Assembly (NCBI GenBank): GCA_036562635.1
Contig: DATCJU010000141.1
Coordinates: 1-38,751 of the forward strand
Reading direction: 5' to 3'
Origin: DATCJU01 sp036562635
Lineage (GTDB): Bacteria > Actinomycetota > Actinomycetes > Mycobacteriales > Pseudonocardiaceae
Length of the DNA: 38,751 bases
Below, one piece after another: positions 24,279 through 31,468 of the stretch (position 1 is its first letter; every line of letters starts with the position of its first letter). The notes under the pieces were generated by a model that was given only the letters and a program-made list of their open reading frames with translations, searched no databases and was not told where the DNA came from. The position numbers were made by a program, and so were the translations under genes.

Positions 24279-25625
24279 ATGCTCAGTCGCATCGACCTGC
24301 GAGGTCGTGTCCCCTCACCCGTCGAGCTGCGTGCCGCGTTGCCGCGCGCCGAGGTGGACGTGGACGCGGTCCTGCATCAGGTGCGGCCGATCGTCGAGGC
24401 GGTCCGGGAGCGGGGCGTGGACGCCGTCCTGGAGTTCGCCGAACGCTTCGACCGGGTACGTCCCGCCGCGGTCCGGGTGCCGGCCGAGGAACTGCGGCGC
24501 GCCCTCGACGCCATGGCCCCCGCGGTCCGTGAGGCACTGCAGGAGAGCATCGACCGCGCCCGCAAGGTGCACGCCGACCAGCGGCGCACCGACGTCACCA
24601 CCCAGGTGGTGCCCGGCGGTACCGTCACCGAGCGCTGGGTCCCGGTCGCCCGGGTCGGGCTGTACGCCCCCGGCGGTCTGGCGGTCTACCCGTCCAGCGT
24701 GGTGATGAACGTGGTCCCGGCCCAGGTGGCCGGGGTGGAGTCGTTGGTGGTCTGCTCCCCGCCGCAGGCCGAGTACGGAGGCCTGCCGCACCCGACGATC
24801 CTCGCCGCCTGTGCCCTGCTCGGCGTGGAGGAGGTGTGGGCGGTCGGCGGCGCCCAGGCCGTGGCGCTGCTGGCCTACGGTGGCACCGACACCGACGGGG
24901 CGGAACTGGCTCCGGTGGACATGGTCACCGGGCCGGGCAACATCTACCTCACCGCGGCCAAGCGGCTGCTGCGCGGGCTGATCGGCATCGACTCGGAGGC
25001 CGGGCCCACCGAGATCGCCATCCTCGCCGACGACACCGCCGACCCGGTGCACGTGGCCGCCGACCTGATCAGCCAGGCCGAGCACGACACCCTCGCGGCC
25101 AGCGTGCTGGTCACCACCTCGGTGGAGCTGGCCGACGCGGTGGACGCCGAGCTGGAGCGCCAGGTGGCCGCCACCAAGCACACCGAGCGGATCCGCGCGG
25201 CCCTGACCGGCAAGCAGTCGGGATGCGTGCTGGTCGCCGACCTGGATGCGGGCGTGCGGGTGGTCGACGCCTACGCCGCCGAGCACCTGGAGGTGCAGAC
25301 CCGCGACGCCCGTGCGGTCGCCGACCGGGTGCGCAACGCCGGAGCCGTCTTCGTCGGCCCCTACGCCCCGGTGTCCCTGGGTGACTACTGCGCCGGCTCC
25401 AACCACGTGCTGCCCACCGGCGGTTGTGCCCGCCACTCCTCGGGTCTGTCGGTGCAGACCTTCCTGCGCGGCATCCACGTCGTGGAGTACACCGCCGAGG
25501 CGCTGGCCGAGGTGGCGCCCAAGGTCGTGGCCCTGGCCGAGGCCGAGGACCTGCCGGCCCACGGTCAGGCGGTCACCGCTCGCTTCGGTGGCCGGTCCGC
25601 CGCGCAGGGCGGGGCGGAGCGATGA
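24279..25625 (+). CDS. hisD: Histidinol dehydrogenase
   Basis: 448 residues. It catalyses the last two oxidations of histidine synthesis (histidinol to histidine, NAD, zinc). ATG 24279 is chosen over an in-frame GTG at 24237 because MLSRIDLRG matches the actinobacterial HisD N-terminus and GAGGA precedes it. Signatures: VGLYAPGGLAVYPSSVVMN, GPGNIYLTAAKR, DSEAGPTEI, ISQAEHD (Gln/His zinc region), AEHLEVQ (catalytic Glu-His) and GSNHVLPTGG. First gene of hisDCB, overlapping hisC by ATGA. Confidence 0.97.
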   Translation: MLSRIDLRGRVPSPVELRAALPRAEVDVDAVLHQVRPIVEAVRERGVDAVLEFAERFDRVRPAAVRVPAEELRRALDAMAPAVREALQESIDRARKVHADQRRTDVTTQVVPGGTVTERWVPVARVGLYAPGGLAVYPSSVVMNVVPAQVAGVESLVVCSPPQAEYGGLPHPTILAACALLGVEEVWAVGGAQAVALLAYGGTDTDGAELAPVDMVTGPGNIYLTAAKRLLRGLIGIDSEAGPTEIAILADDTADPVHVAADLISQAEHDTLAASVLVTTSVELADAVDAELERQVAATKHTERIRAALTGKQSGCVLVADLDAGVRVVDAYAAEHLEVQTRDARAVADRVRNAGAVFVGPYAPVSLGDYCAGSNHVLPTGGCARHSSGLSVQTFLRGIHVVEYTAEALAEVAPKVVALAEAEDLPAHGQAVTARFGGRSAAQGGAER

Positions 25626-26782
25626 GCGGGGCGCGGGACGTGGCCGGGGAGCGGGCGGTCGCCGCGGACATCCGGTTGGACGACCTGCCGTTGCGGGAGG
25701 ACCTGCGCGGCCGCACCCCCTACGGGGCGCCGCAGCTGGACGTGCCCGTGCGGCTGAACACCAACGAGAACCCGTTCCCACCGCCACCGGAGCTGGTGGC
25801 CGACGTGGCGCAGGCGGTCACCGAGGCCGCGGCGGCGCTGCACCGCTACCCGGACCGGGAGGCGACCGCCCTGCGCGAGGACCTGGCCGCCTACCTGGCC
25901 CGGTCCACCGGGGTGCCGGTCACCGCCGCCAACGTGTGGGCGGCCAACGGCTCCAACGAGATCCTGCAGCAGCTCCTGCAGGCGTTCGGCGGACCCGGTC
26001 GGACCGCGCTCGGGTTCGAACCGTCCTACTCGATGCACCCGATCATCGCGGCGGGTACCCGCACCGAGTGGGTGCCGGCGCCGCGTCGGGCCGACTTCTC
26101 GCTGGACGTGGACGCCGCCGTGGACATCCTGGCCCGCCACCGGCCGGACGTGGTGTTCGTGACCAGCCCGAACAACCCCACCGGGCAGTCCATCCCGCCG
26201 GCCGACCTGCGCCGGCTCGTCGAGGCTGCTCCCGGCATGGTCGTGGTCGACGAGGCCTACGCCGAGTTCTCCTCCCGGCCCAGTGCTCTGGAGCTGCTGG
26301 CCGAGTACGGGACGAAGCTGGTGGTCAGCCGCACCATGAGCAAGGCGTTCGCCTTCGCCGGTGGTCGGCTGGGCTACCTGGCCGCTGCGCCGGCGGTGGT
26401 GGACGCGCTACAGCTGGTGCGTCTGCCCTACCACCTGTCGGTGCTCACCCAGGCCGCAGCGCGCGCCGCACTGCGGCACGCCGACCGGACCCTGGCCTCG
26501 GTGGCCACCCTGGCCGCCGAGCGGGAACGAGTGGTGGCGGAACTGACCGGCATGGGTTTCCGGGTGGTGCCCAGCGACGCCAACTTCGTGCTGTACGGGC
26601 GGTTCGCCGACCAGCGCGCGGTGTGGCGCGCCTACCTGGAGCGTGGGGTGCTGATCCGGGACGTGGGCATTGCCGGGCACCTGCGGGTGACCATCGGCAC
26701 CCCGGAGGAGAACGAGGCCTTCCTGGCCGCCAGCAAGGAGATCGCGGCCAGCACGGTGACGGACGCGGAGGTCGGCGGGTGA
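25622..26782 (+). CDS. hisC: Histidinol-phosphate aminotransferase
   Basis: 386 residues, class I/II PLP aminotransferase converting imidazole acetol phosphate to histidinol phosphate. The N-terminal region has LREDLRGRTPYGAPQLDVPVR and LNTNENPFPPP. NGSNEILQQLLQAF contacts PLP phosphate, TSPNNPTGQ and VDEAYAEF hold the ring, and Lys241 in SRTMSKAFAFAGGRLGY is the Schiff-base lysine. The C-terminal GHLRVTIGTPEENEAF carries the substrate-phosphate arginine. The start overlaps the hisD stop and the stop overlaps hisB (GTGA). Confidence 0.97.
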   Translation: MSGARDVAGERAVAADIRLDDLPLREDLRGRTPYGAPQLDVPVRLNTNENPFPPPPELVADVAQAVTEAAAALHRYPDREATALREDLAAYLARSTGVPVTAANVWAANGSNEILQQLLQAFGGPGRTALGFEPSYSMHPIIAAGTRTEWVPAPRRADFSLDVDAAVDILARHRPDVVFVTSPNNPTGQSIPPADLRRLVEAAPGMVVVDEAYAEFSSRPSALELLAEYGTKLVVSRTMSKAFAFAGGRLGYLAAAPAVVDALQLVRLPYHLSVLTQAAARAALRHADRTLASVATLAAERERVVAELTGMGFRVVPSDANFVLYGRFADQRAVWRAYLERGVLIRDVGIAGHLRVTIGTPEENEAFLAASKEIAASTVTDAEVGG

Positions 26783-27378
26783 ATCGCACCGCACGGGTGG
26801 AACGGACCACCAAGGAGTCGGCGGTACTGGTCGAGATCGACCTCGACGGCGCGGGCAAGGTCGACGTCAGCACGGGGGTGCCGTTCTACGACCACATGCT
26901 CACCTCGCTGGGGGTGCACGCCGCGTTCGACCTGCTGGTCCGGGCGACCGGGGACGTGCCGGTGGACGCGCACCACACCGTGGAGGACGTGGCGATCGTC
27001 CTGGGGCAGGCCCTGCGGGAGGCGTTGGGCGACGCCCGGGGCGTCCGCCGGTTCGGGGACGCCTGGATCCCGATGGACGAGACGCTGGCGCACGCCGCGG
27101 TCGACCTGTCCGGCCGTCCGTACTGCGTGCACACCGGGGAGCCGGACCTGGTGGCCGGCTACACCATCGGTGGCAACTACCCGGCCGTGCTCAATCGGCA
27201 CGTGTTCGAGTCGCTGGCCTTCCACGCCCGGATCGCCCTGCACGTCCGGGTGCTCTACGGTCGGGACCCGCACCACATCACCGAGGCCCAGTTCAAGGCG
27301 GTGGCCCGGGCCCTGCGTGCCGCCGTGGAACGTGACCCCCGATTCGGTGATGTCCCTTCCACGAAGGGGGTGCTCTGA
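26779..27378 (+). CDS. hisB: Imidazoleglycerol-phosphate dehydratase
   Basis: 199 residues, the monofunctional form without a phosphatase domain, as usual in actinobacteria. Manganese-binding HHTVED and DPHHITEAQFKA motifs are present, with GVPFYDHML near the N-terminus and a C-terminal PSTKGVL. It dehydrates IGP to imidazole acetol phosphate. A 10-bp hairpin follows the stop, ending the hisDCB unit, whereas in M. tuberculosis hisH follows directly. Confidence 0.97.
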   Translation: MNRTARVERTTKESAVLVEIDLDGAGKVDVSTGVPFYDHMLTSLGVHAAFDLLVRATGDVPVDAHHTVEDVAIVLGQALREALGDARGVRRFGDAWIPMDETLAHAAVDLSGRPYCVHTGEPDLVAGYTIGGNYPAVLNRHVFESLAFHARIALHVRVLYGRDPHHITEAQFKAVARALRAAVERDPRFGDVPSTKGVL

Positions 27379-27399
27379 CCGGACGCGGTTCGGGTGCGC

Positions 27400-27422
27400 C
27401 CGGCCCGGCCCTGCCGGGCCGG
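27400..27422 (+). terminator. Terminator hairpin after hisB
   Basis: CCGGCCCGGC (27400-27409) pairs perfectly with GCCGGGCCGG (27413-27422), 3-nt loop. The last base of the stem touches the next gene's -10 hexamer. Confidence 0.75.
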
Positions 27423-27428
27423 TAGCCT
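27423..27428 (+). promoter_or_regulatory. -10 element for the small membrane protein gene
   Basis: TAGCCT begins at the base after the hisB hairpin, so the hairpin occupies the spacer and -35 region. It leaves a 33-nt leader containing AAGGA. Confidence 0.45.
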
Positions 27429-27461
27429 GCCGGGGACCCCGAGAGGCAAGGACGGTGTGCG

Positions 27462-27632
27462 GTGGAGTTCCTCCAGGAGTACCGGACCTACATCCTGCTC
27501 GCCCTGCTCGCGCTGGCCGGCTTCCTGGTCGGCGGCGTGTACGTGATGTGGAAGACGGCGCGGATGTTCGCCGTGGTGCTGGCCCTGGCGGCCCTGCTCG
27601 CCGGTGGTGCCGCCGTCGCCTGGATGTTCTGA
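27462..27632 (+). CDS. Small two-helix membrane protein, function unknown
   Basis: 56 residues from GTG 27462 to TGA 27630. A short N-terminus (VEFLQEYRTY) precedes helix 1 (ILLALLALAGFLVGGVYVM), then a WKTAR turn and helix 2 (MFAVVLALAALLAGGAAVAWMF) that ends the protein. Third codon positions are almost all G or C, as in real genes here. It has its own -10 and an AAGGA sequence. The gene sits immediately after hisB. Small membrane proteins of this kind occur in actinobacterial his clusters, but no function is known to me. Confidence 0.75.
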   Translation: MEFLQEYRTYILLALLALAGFLVGGVYVMWKTARMFAVVLALAALLAGGAAVAWMF

Positions 27633-27672
27633 CCCGACTCCACCCGGCTCCGTGACCGGTACCACGGGGCGG

Positions 27673-27700
27673 GCCGGTGTCGGGTTCCCCGACCACCGGC
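27673..27700. terminator. Bidirectional hairpin before soxR 3' end
   Basis: GCCGGTG plus TCGGG (27673-27684) pairs with CCCGA, a bulged C, and CACCGGC (27688-27700), with a TTC loop, between the small membrane gene and convergent soxR. Confidence 0.6.
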
Positions 27701-27748
27701 TGTCGCCGACGAGAGCCGTCGAGAAGAGCACCCGCCGTCCCGGGGCGG

Positions 27749-28210
27749 TCAGCGGCCGTTCTCGCTGGCCGCCCTGAGCTTCGGCGCCCCCGGGCCGTAC
27801 ACGGCCAGCTCGTCGTCCGGGTTGTGCAGCTTGCACGACTTCAGCGACAGGCAGCCGCAGCCGATGCACGAGGTGAGCCGGTCCCGCAGCCGCTGCAACG
27901 CGTCGATCCGCGCGTCCAGCTCCGCCCGCCAGGAACGCGACAGCCGGGCCCAGTCCGCCTTGGTGGGGGTGCGCCCCTCGGGCAGGGTGGCCAGGGCGTC
28001 GCGGATCTGCTCCAGACTCAGGCCCACCCGCTGCGCGGCCCGGATGAACGCCAGGCGACGCAACACCGAGCGGTGGTAGCGCCGCTGGTTGCCCGCGGTG
28101 CGCTCCGCACTGATCAGCCCCTTGTCCTCGTAGAACCGCAGCGCGGTGTGCGGAACACCGCTGCGCGCGGCGACCTCGCCGATGCTCAGCCAGGCGGAAA
28201 ACGTGCTCAC
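27749..28210 (-). CDS. soxR: Redox-sensitive MerR-family activator SoxR
   Basis: 153 residues from GTG 28210. The MerR-type winged helix (LSIGEVAARSGVPHTALRFYEDKGLI), dimerisation helix (about 80-112) and the [2Fe-2S] cluster loop C115-IG-C118-G-C120-LSLKS-C126 match SoxR closely. The C-x2-C-x-C-x5-C spacing is unchanged. Oxidation of the cluster by redox-cycling compounds turns the protein into an activator. In actinomycetes SoxR usually acts without SoxS on its own targets. It diverges from a split transketolase, and a SoxR box lies between them. A leaderless -10 overlapping this region suggests autoregulation. Confidence 0.96.
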   Translation of the reverse strand: MSTFSAWLSIGEVAARSGVPHTALRFYEDKGLISAERTAGNQRRYHRSVLRRLAFIRAAQRVGLSLEQIRDALATLPEGRTPTKADWARLSRSWRAELDARIDALQRLRDRLTSCIGCGCLSLKSCKLHNPDDELAVYGPGAPKLRAASENGR

Positions 28211-28217
28211 GGCCCAG

Positions 28218-28223
28218 ACCCTA
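28218..28223 (-). promoter_or_regulatory. -10 of the soxR promoter
   Basis: Minus-strand TAGGGT (28223 to 28218), 7 nt, then GTG at 28210. TCGACT lies 18 nt upstream as a possible -35, within the SoxR box, so SoxR may control its own gene. Confidence 0.55.
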
Positions 28224-28227
28224 AGGT

Positions 28228-28258
28228 TTGACCTCCACCTAAGTCGAGGTTGCAGGGT
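28228..28258 (+). promoter_or_regulatory. SoxR-type promoter with 19-bp spacer
   Basis: TTGACC (28228-28233) and CAGGGT (28253-28258) are 19 bp apart, the over-long spacing of MerR-family activated promoters. The SoxR dyad fills the spacer. The start codon of the transketolase N-subunit is 6 nt after the -10. Confidence 0.7.
28231..28250. promoter_or_regulatory. SoxR box
   Basis: ACCTC (28231-28235) and GAGGT (28246-28250) flank 10 nt. The CCTC-N10-GAGG geometry equals that of the E. coli soxS operator (CCTCaagttaacttGAGG). It lies in the 54-bp soxR/transketolase intergenic region. Confidence 0.8.
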
Positions 28259-28264
28259 ACGGGC

Positions 28265-28960
28265 ATGACGATGACGACACCTGGCTACGCCGACCTGCCC
28301 GCGCTGATGAGCCGGATGACCGGCGACGAGAAGCACGACGCCGCGGCCACGTCCACATTGGACGTCCTCTGGGTGCTCTACGACCGGGTGTTGAACGTGG
28401 CGCCGGACCGGACCGACGACCCGGACCGGGACCGGTTCCTGCTGTCCAAGGGACACGGGCCCATGGCCTACTACGCCGTGCTGGCCGCCAAGGGCTTCCT
28501 GCACCCGGACGAGCTGGACACCTGGGCCGACGTCAGCTCCCGGCTCGGCTACCACCCCGACGGGGTCCTGGTCCCGGGAGTGGAGATCGGCAGCGGTTCC
28601 CTCGGCCACGGCCTGCCACTCGCGGTGGGCACCGTGCTGGGTCTGCGCGCCCGGGGGCGCACCCACCCCCGGGTCGTGGTCCTGCTGGGGGACGCCGAGC
28701 TGGACGAGGGCAGCAACCACGAGGCCATCCAGGTCGCCGCACGGCTGCGTCTGTCCCAGCTGACCGCGGTCGTGATCGACAACAGCTCGGCGAGCCTGGG
28801 CTGGCCCGGAGGGATCGCCGACCGATTCGCCCGGGAGGGCTGGTCCGCGGTCACCGTCGACGGACGCGACCACGACGCCCTGTACCGCGCCTTCACCGCT
28901 CCGCACCCCGACCACCCGCACGTCGTCGTGGCCCAGGTCGAACCCAGGGAAGAAGCCTGA
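28265..28960 (+). CDS. Transketolase, N-terminal (ThDP-binding) subunit
   Basis: 231 residues, equal to the pyrophosphate-binding domain of transketolase as a separate chain. SKGHGPMAYYAVLAAKGF and GSLGHGLPLAVG are the family motifs. The ThDP/Mg motif spans GDAELDEGSNHEA to VIDN (Asp143 to Asn173), with Ala in place of the third Gly of the usual GDG. ATG 28265 lies 6 nt after the -10 (ATG 28271 is possible). The partner subunit begins 40 bp after the stop. Ketol transfer between sugar phosphates is expected, but the exact substrate could differ in such split enzymes. The SoxR-type promoter links it to redox stress. Confidence 0.88.
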   Translation: MTMTTPGYADLPALMSRMTGDEKHDAAATSTLDVLWVLYDRVLNVAPDRTDDPDRDRFLLSKGHGPMAYYAVLAAKGFLHPDELDTWADVSSRLGYHPDGVLVPGVEIGSGSLGHGLPLAVGTVLGLRARGRTHPRVVVLLGDAELDEGSNHEAIQVAARLRLSQLTAVVIDNSSASLGWPGGIADRFAREGWSAVTVDGRDHDALYRAFTAPHPDHPHVVVAQVEPREEA

Positions 28961-29000
28961 TCACTCGTTCGATCCGCATCGTCACGCAAGAGAGGAAGCC

Positions 29001-29942
29001 ATGACCACGACCCTGCCCGCTGCCACCCCGGCCGTCGGGGACGCCGCTCCGGCGAGCATGCGGGAGGCGTTCGTCCACGCCATGACCGAGGCCCTGGACA
29101 CCGACCCGCGTACTGCTCTCGTGCTCGCGGACATCTCCGCGGCCTTGTTCGCCGACGTCGCCGCCCGCCATCCCGAACGCGTGATCAACCTGGGCATCCG
29201 GGAACAGCTGCTGATCGGCGTGGCCGGCGGGATGGCCCTGGCCGGCATGCGGCCGGTGGCGCACACCTACGCCCCGTTCCTCGTCGAACGCCCCTTCGAG
29301 CAGATCAAGCTGGATCTGGGGCACCAGGACGTGGGAGCGGTGCTGGTGAGCGTGGGCGCCTCCTACGACTCGCCCCGCAGCGGGCGCACCCACCAGGCAC
29401 CCGGGGACGTCGCCCTGCTGGACACCCTGCCGGGCTGGACCGTGCACGTGCCCGGTCACCCCGCCGAGGTGGCACCGCTGCTGCGGCAGGCCCTCGCCGG
29501 TGACGACCGGGTGTACCTGCGCCTGTCCACCTCCACCAACACCGATCCCCACCCGGGGGAGGGTTTCCAGGTGCTGCGCCGCGGGCGGCGGGGCGTGGTC
29601 GTCGCGGTCGGCCCGGTTCTCGACGCGGTCCTGGCCGCCACGGCCACGGCCGACGTCACCGTGCTGTACACCACGACGATCCGGCCCTTCGACGCCGACG
29701 GCCTGCGGGAGGCGGTCCGGGCCGCCGGTCGCGCGGACGTGGTGCTCGTCGAGCCCTACCTGCGCGGCACCTCCACTCACCGGGTCGCCGAGGCCCTGCA
29801 GGACACCCCGCACCGGGTGCTGGCGCTGGGCGTGGCCCGGGACCGCGAGCTGCGCCGCTACGGCGACGTGGCGGACCACGACGCGGCGCACGGCCTGGAC
29901 GCCGCCGGGATCGCCACGGCCCTGGACACCTTCCTCCGGTGA
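29001..29942 (+). CDS. Transketolase, C-terminal (pyrimidine-binding) subunit
   Basis: 313 residues from ATG 29001 behind AGAGGAAG. The pyrimidine-binding domain contains RVINLGIREQLLIGVAGGMAL, where Glu68 is the ThDP-activating glutamate, followed by TYAPFLVERPFEQIKLD. GRTHQAPGDVALL is next, and a C-terminal transketolase domain starts near residue 180 (RRGVVVAVGPVLDAV). Together with the preceding gene it makes a complete alpha/beta enzyme. Split transketolases are known in archaea and many bacteria. Confidence 0.88.
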   Translation: MTTTLPAATPAVGDAAPASMREAFVHAMTEALDTDPRTALVLADISAALFADVAARHPERVINLGIREQLLIGVAGGMALAGMRPVAHTYAPFLVERPFEQIKLDLGHQDVGAVLVSVGASYDSPRSGRTHQAPGDVALLDTLPGWTVHVPGHPAEVAPLLRQALAGDDRVYLRLSTSTNTDPHPGEGFQVLRRGRRGVVVAVGPVLDAVLAATATADVTVLYTTTIRPFDADGLREAVRAAGRADVVLVEPYLRGTSTHRVAEALQDTPHRVLALGVARDRELRRYGDVADHDAAHGLDAAGIATALDTFLR

Positions 29943-29980
29943 CCCCCGCTCCGTGCCGGAGTCACCACCGTGCCCTGTCC

Positions 29981-30007
29981 AGCCGTCCCGCCCGGAGCGG
30001 GGCGGTT
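29981..30007 (+). terminator. Hairpin after the split transketolase
   Basis: AGCCGTCCCGC (29981-29991) pairs with GCGGGGCGGTT (29997-30007), 11 bp including G-T wobbles, 5-nt loop, ending in TT. Confidence 0.6.
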
Positions 30008-30041
30008 GGGCGGCCCGGAGGACCCGCGGGATGATGGAGCC

Positions 30042-30707
30042 GTGGACGACGGAACGGTGGCGGGCGTACACCTCGCGGTACTGGTGCGGCAGCGCGGTGA
30101 GGTGGTGCTGGAGCGACTGAGCGCACACCGGATCTACCCGAGGCTGATCCTCCCGGCCGAGGACGGGACCCTGCTCTTCGGCACCGACCCGGCCGACCAC
30201 CGGGAGGTCCGGGCCGGGGTGACCGCGGCCGGGGTGTGCGGGGCGCGACCGGTGGGGCTGCTGTGGGACCAGCGGGCGGCCGGCCTGTTCGTGCCCGGCT
30301 TCTGGTCCGACGGGGCCTGGGCCTGGGGCAGTGAGCTGGACGTCCGTGGTGTCGCCCGGTTCCTGCCGACGTTGGAGTCCGCGGCGCTCGGTCGGGGTGA
30401 CGAGCTGGCCCGGTTCGCCGCGGTGCGCCGCGTCGCCAAGCGGCTCGCCACCGCGTTGGGTGTGGATGTCGAGCAGGCCGCCGCGGCCCTGGGTGTGCTG
30501 GGCAGTGGTCCCCAGGTCCTGGTCGGATTGCTGCGTCAGGTCGCGCTGTTCGGCGTGGCCGAGGTGCTGGAGCACGCCGTGGAGGACTTCGCCCAGCTGG
30601 CCGGGCCCGACGCCCCGCACTGGTGGCTGCGGCCGCCGGGCGAGCCGGCCTGGTACTCGGGCAACCTGCAGGTGCAGCAGGGCTGGGTCGATCGCCCCGA
30701 GCTGTGA
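30042..30707 (+). CDS. Protein of unknown function in the his cluster
   Basis: 221 residues if GTG 30042 is the start. GATGAT six bases upstream may be a -10. The frame is open to about 29970. I recognise no family. The N-terminal half is strand-rich (VHLAVLVRQRGEVVLERLSAHRIYPRLILP), with a Trp-rich GFWSDGAWAWGSELDV segment near residue 90. The C-terminal half is helical (DELARFAAVRRVAKRLATALGV) and ends WWLRPPGEPAWYSGNLQVQQGW. There are no membrane segments or signal peptide. It lies between the transketolase pair and hisH and is flanked by hairpins. Confidence 0.75.
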   Translation: MDDGTVAGVHLAVLVRQRGEVVLERLSAHRIYPRLILPAEDGTLLFGTDPADHREVRAGVTAAGVCGARPVGLLWDQRAAGLFVPGFWSDGAWAWGSELDVRGVARFLPTLESAALGRGDELARFAAVRRVAKRLATALGVDVEQAAAALGVLGSGPQVLVGLLRQVALFGVAEVLEHAVEDFAQLAGPDAPHWWLRPPGEPAWYSGNLQVQQGWVDRPEL

Positions 30708-30710
30708 CCC

Positions 30711-30727
30711 ACCGCCTGCCGGGCGGT
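30711..30727 (+). terminator. Short hairpin after the unknown gene
   Basis: ACCGCC (30711-30716) and GGCGGT (30722-30727) with a 5-nt loop, starting 4 bp after the stop and ending in TT. Confidence 0.4.
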
Positions 30728-30808
30728 TCCGGGACGGGCGACCACGACCGGGGCGGGGCTGTTCCCCGCACGACACCCGGTGGTGCCACGGCGCTGCTCC
30801 GGGCGGGC

Positions 30809-30814
30809 TAGCCT
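30809..30814 (+). promoter_or_regulatory. -10 of a probable leaderless hisH promoter
   Basis: TAGCCT followed by 6 nt and GTG at 30821. hisH therefore has its own promoter after the insertion that separates it from hisB. Confidence 0.55.
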
Positions 30815-30820
30815 GGGAAG

Positions 30821-31456
30821 GTGCCCCGCGTCGTCGTACTGGACTACGGTTCCGGCAATCTCCGTTCCGCCGAGCGTGCCCTGCGTCGCGTCGGCGCCGA
30901 GGTCGAGGTGACCTCGGACCATCGCGCCGCACTGAACGCCGACGGCCTGGTCGTTCCCGGTGTGGGCGCCTTCGCCGCGTGCATGGAGGGCCTGCGTGCC
31001 ATCCGCGGTGAGCGGATCATCGGGGAGCGGTTGGCCGGAGGCCGACCGGTGCTGGGCATCTGCGTGGGCATGCAGATCCTGTTCGAACGCGGTATCGAGC
31101 ACGGCATCGAGGCCGCGGGCTGTGGGGAGTGGCCGGGCACGGTGGAGCGGCTGCAGGCCGACGTGCTGCCGCACATGGGCTGGAACACGGTGCGGGCCCC
31201 CGAGGGCTCCCGGCTGTTCGCCGGGCTGGACGCCGACACCCGGTTCTACTTCGTGCACTCCTACGCCGTCCGGCAATGGGAACTGCAGACGGACCACCCG
31301 TTCACCCCGCCCCTGGTGACCTGGGCCCACCACGGGGAGGACTTCGTCGCGGCCGTGGAGAACGGACCGCTGGCCGCCACCCAGTTCCACCCCGAGAAGT
31401 CCGGGGACGCCGGGGCGCACCTGCTGCGCAACTGGCTGAAGGAGATCGTGTCCTGA
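30821..31456 (+). CDS. hisH: Imidazole glycerol phosphate synthase, glutaminase subunit
   Basis: 211 residues, class I glutamine amidotransferase. VVVLDYGSGNLRS opens the protein. The catalytic triad is Cys81 (GICVGMQILF), His190 and Glu192 (QFHPEKS). YFVHSYAV and HMGWNTV are HisH-specific. It supplies ammonia to HisF. It ends 12 bp before the stop of the opposite-strand methyltransferase, so it is a single-gene unit here. Confidence 0.97.
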   Translation: MPRVVVLDYGSGNLRSAERALRRVGAEVEVTSDHRAALNADGLVVPGVGAFAACMEGLRAIRGERIIGERLAGGRPVLGICVGMQILFERGIEHGIEAAGCGEWPGTVERLQADVLPHMGWNTVRAPEGSRLFAGLDADTRFYFVHSYAVRQWELQTDHPFTPPLVTWAHHGEDFVAAVENGPLAATQFHPEKSGDAGAHLLRNWLKEIVS

Positions 31457-31468
31457 TCCGCGGCCGGG

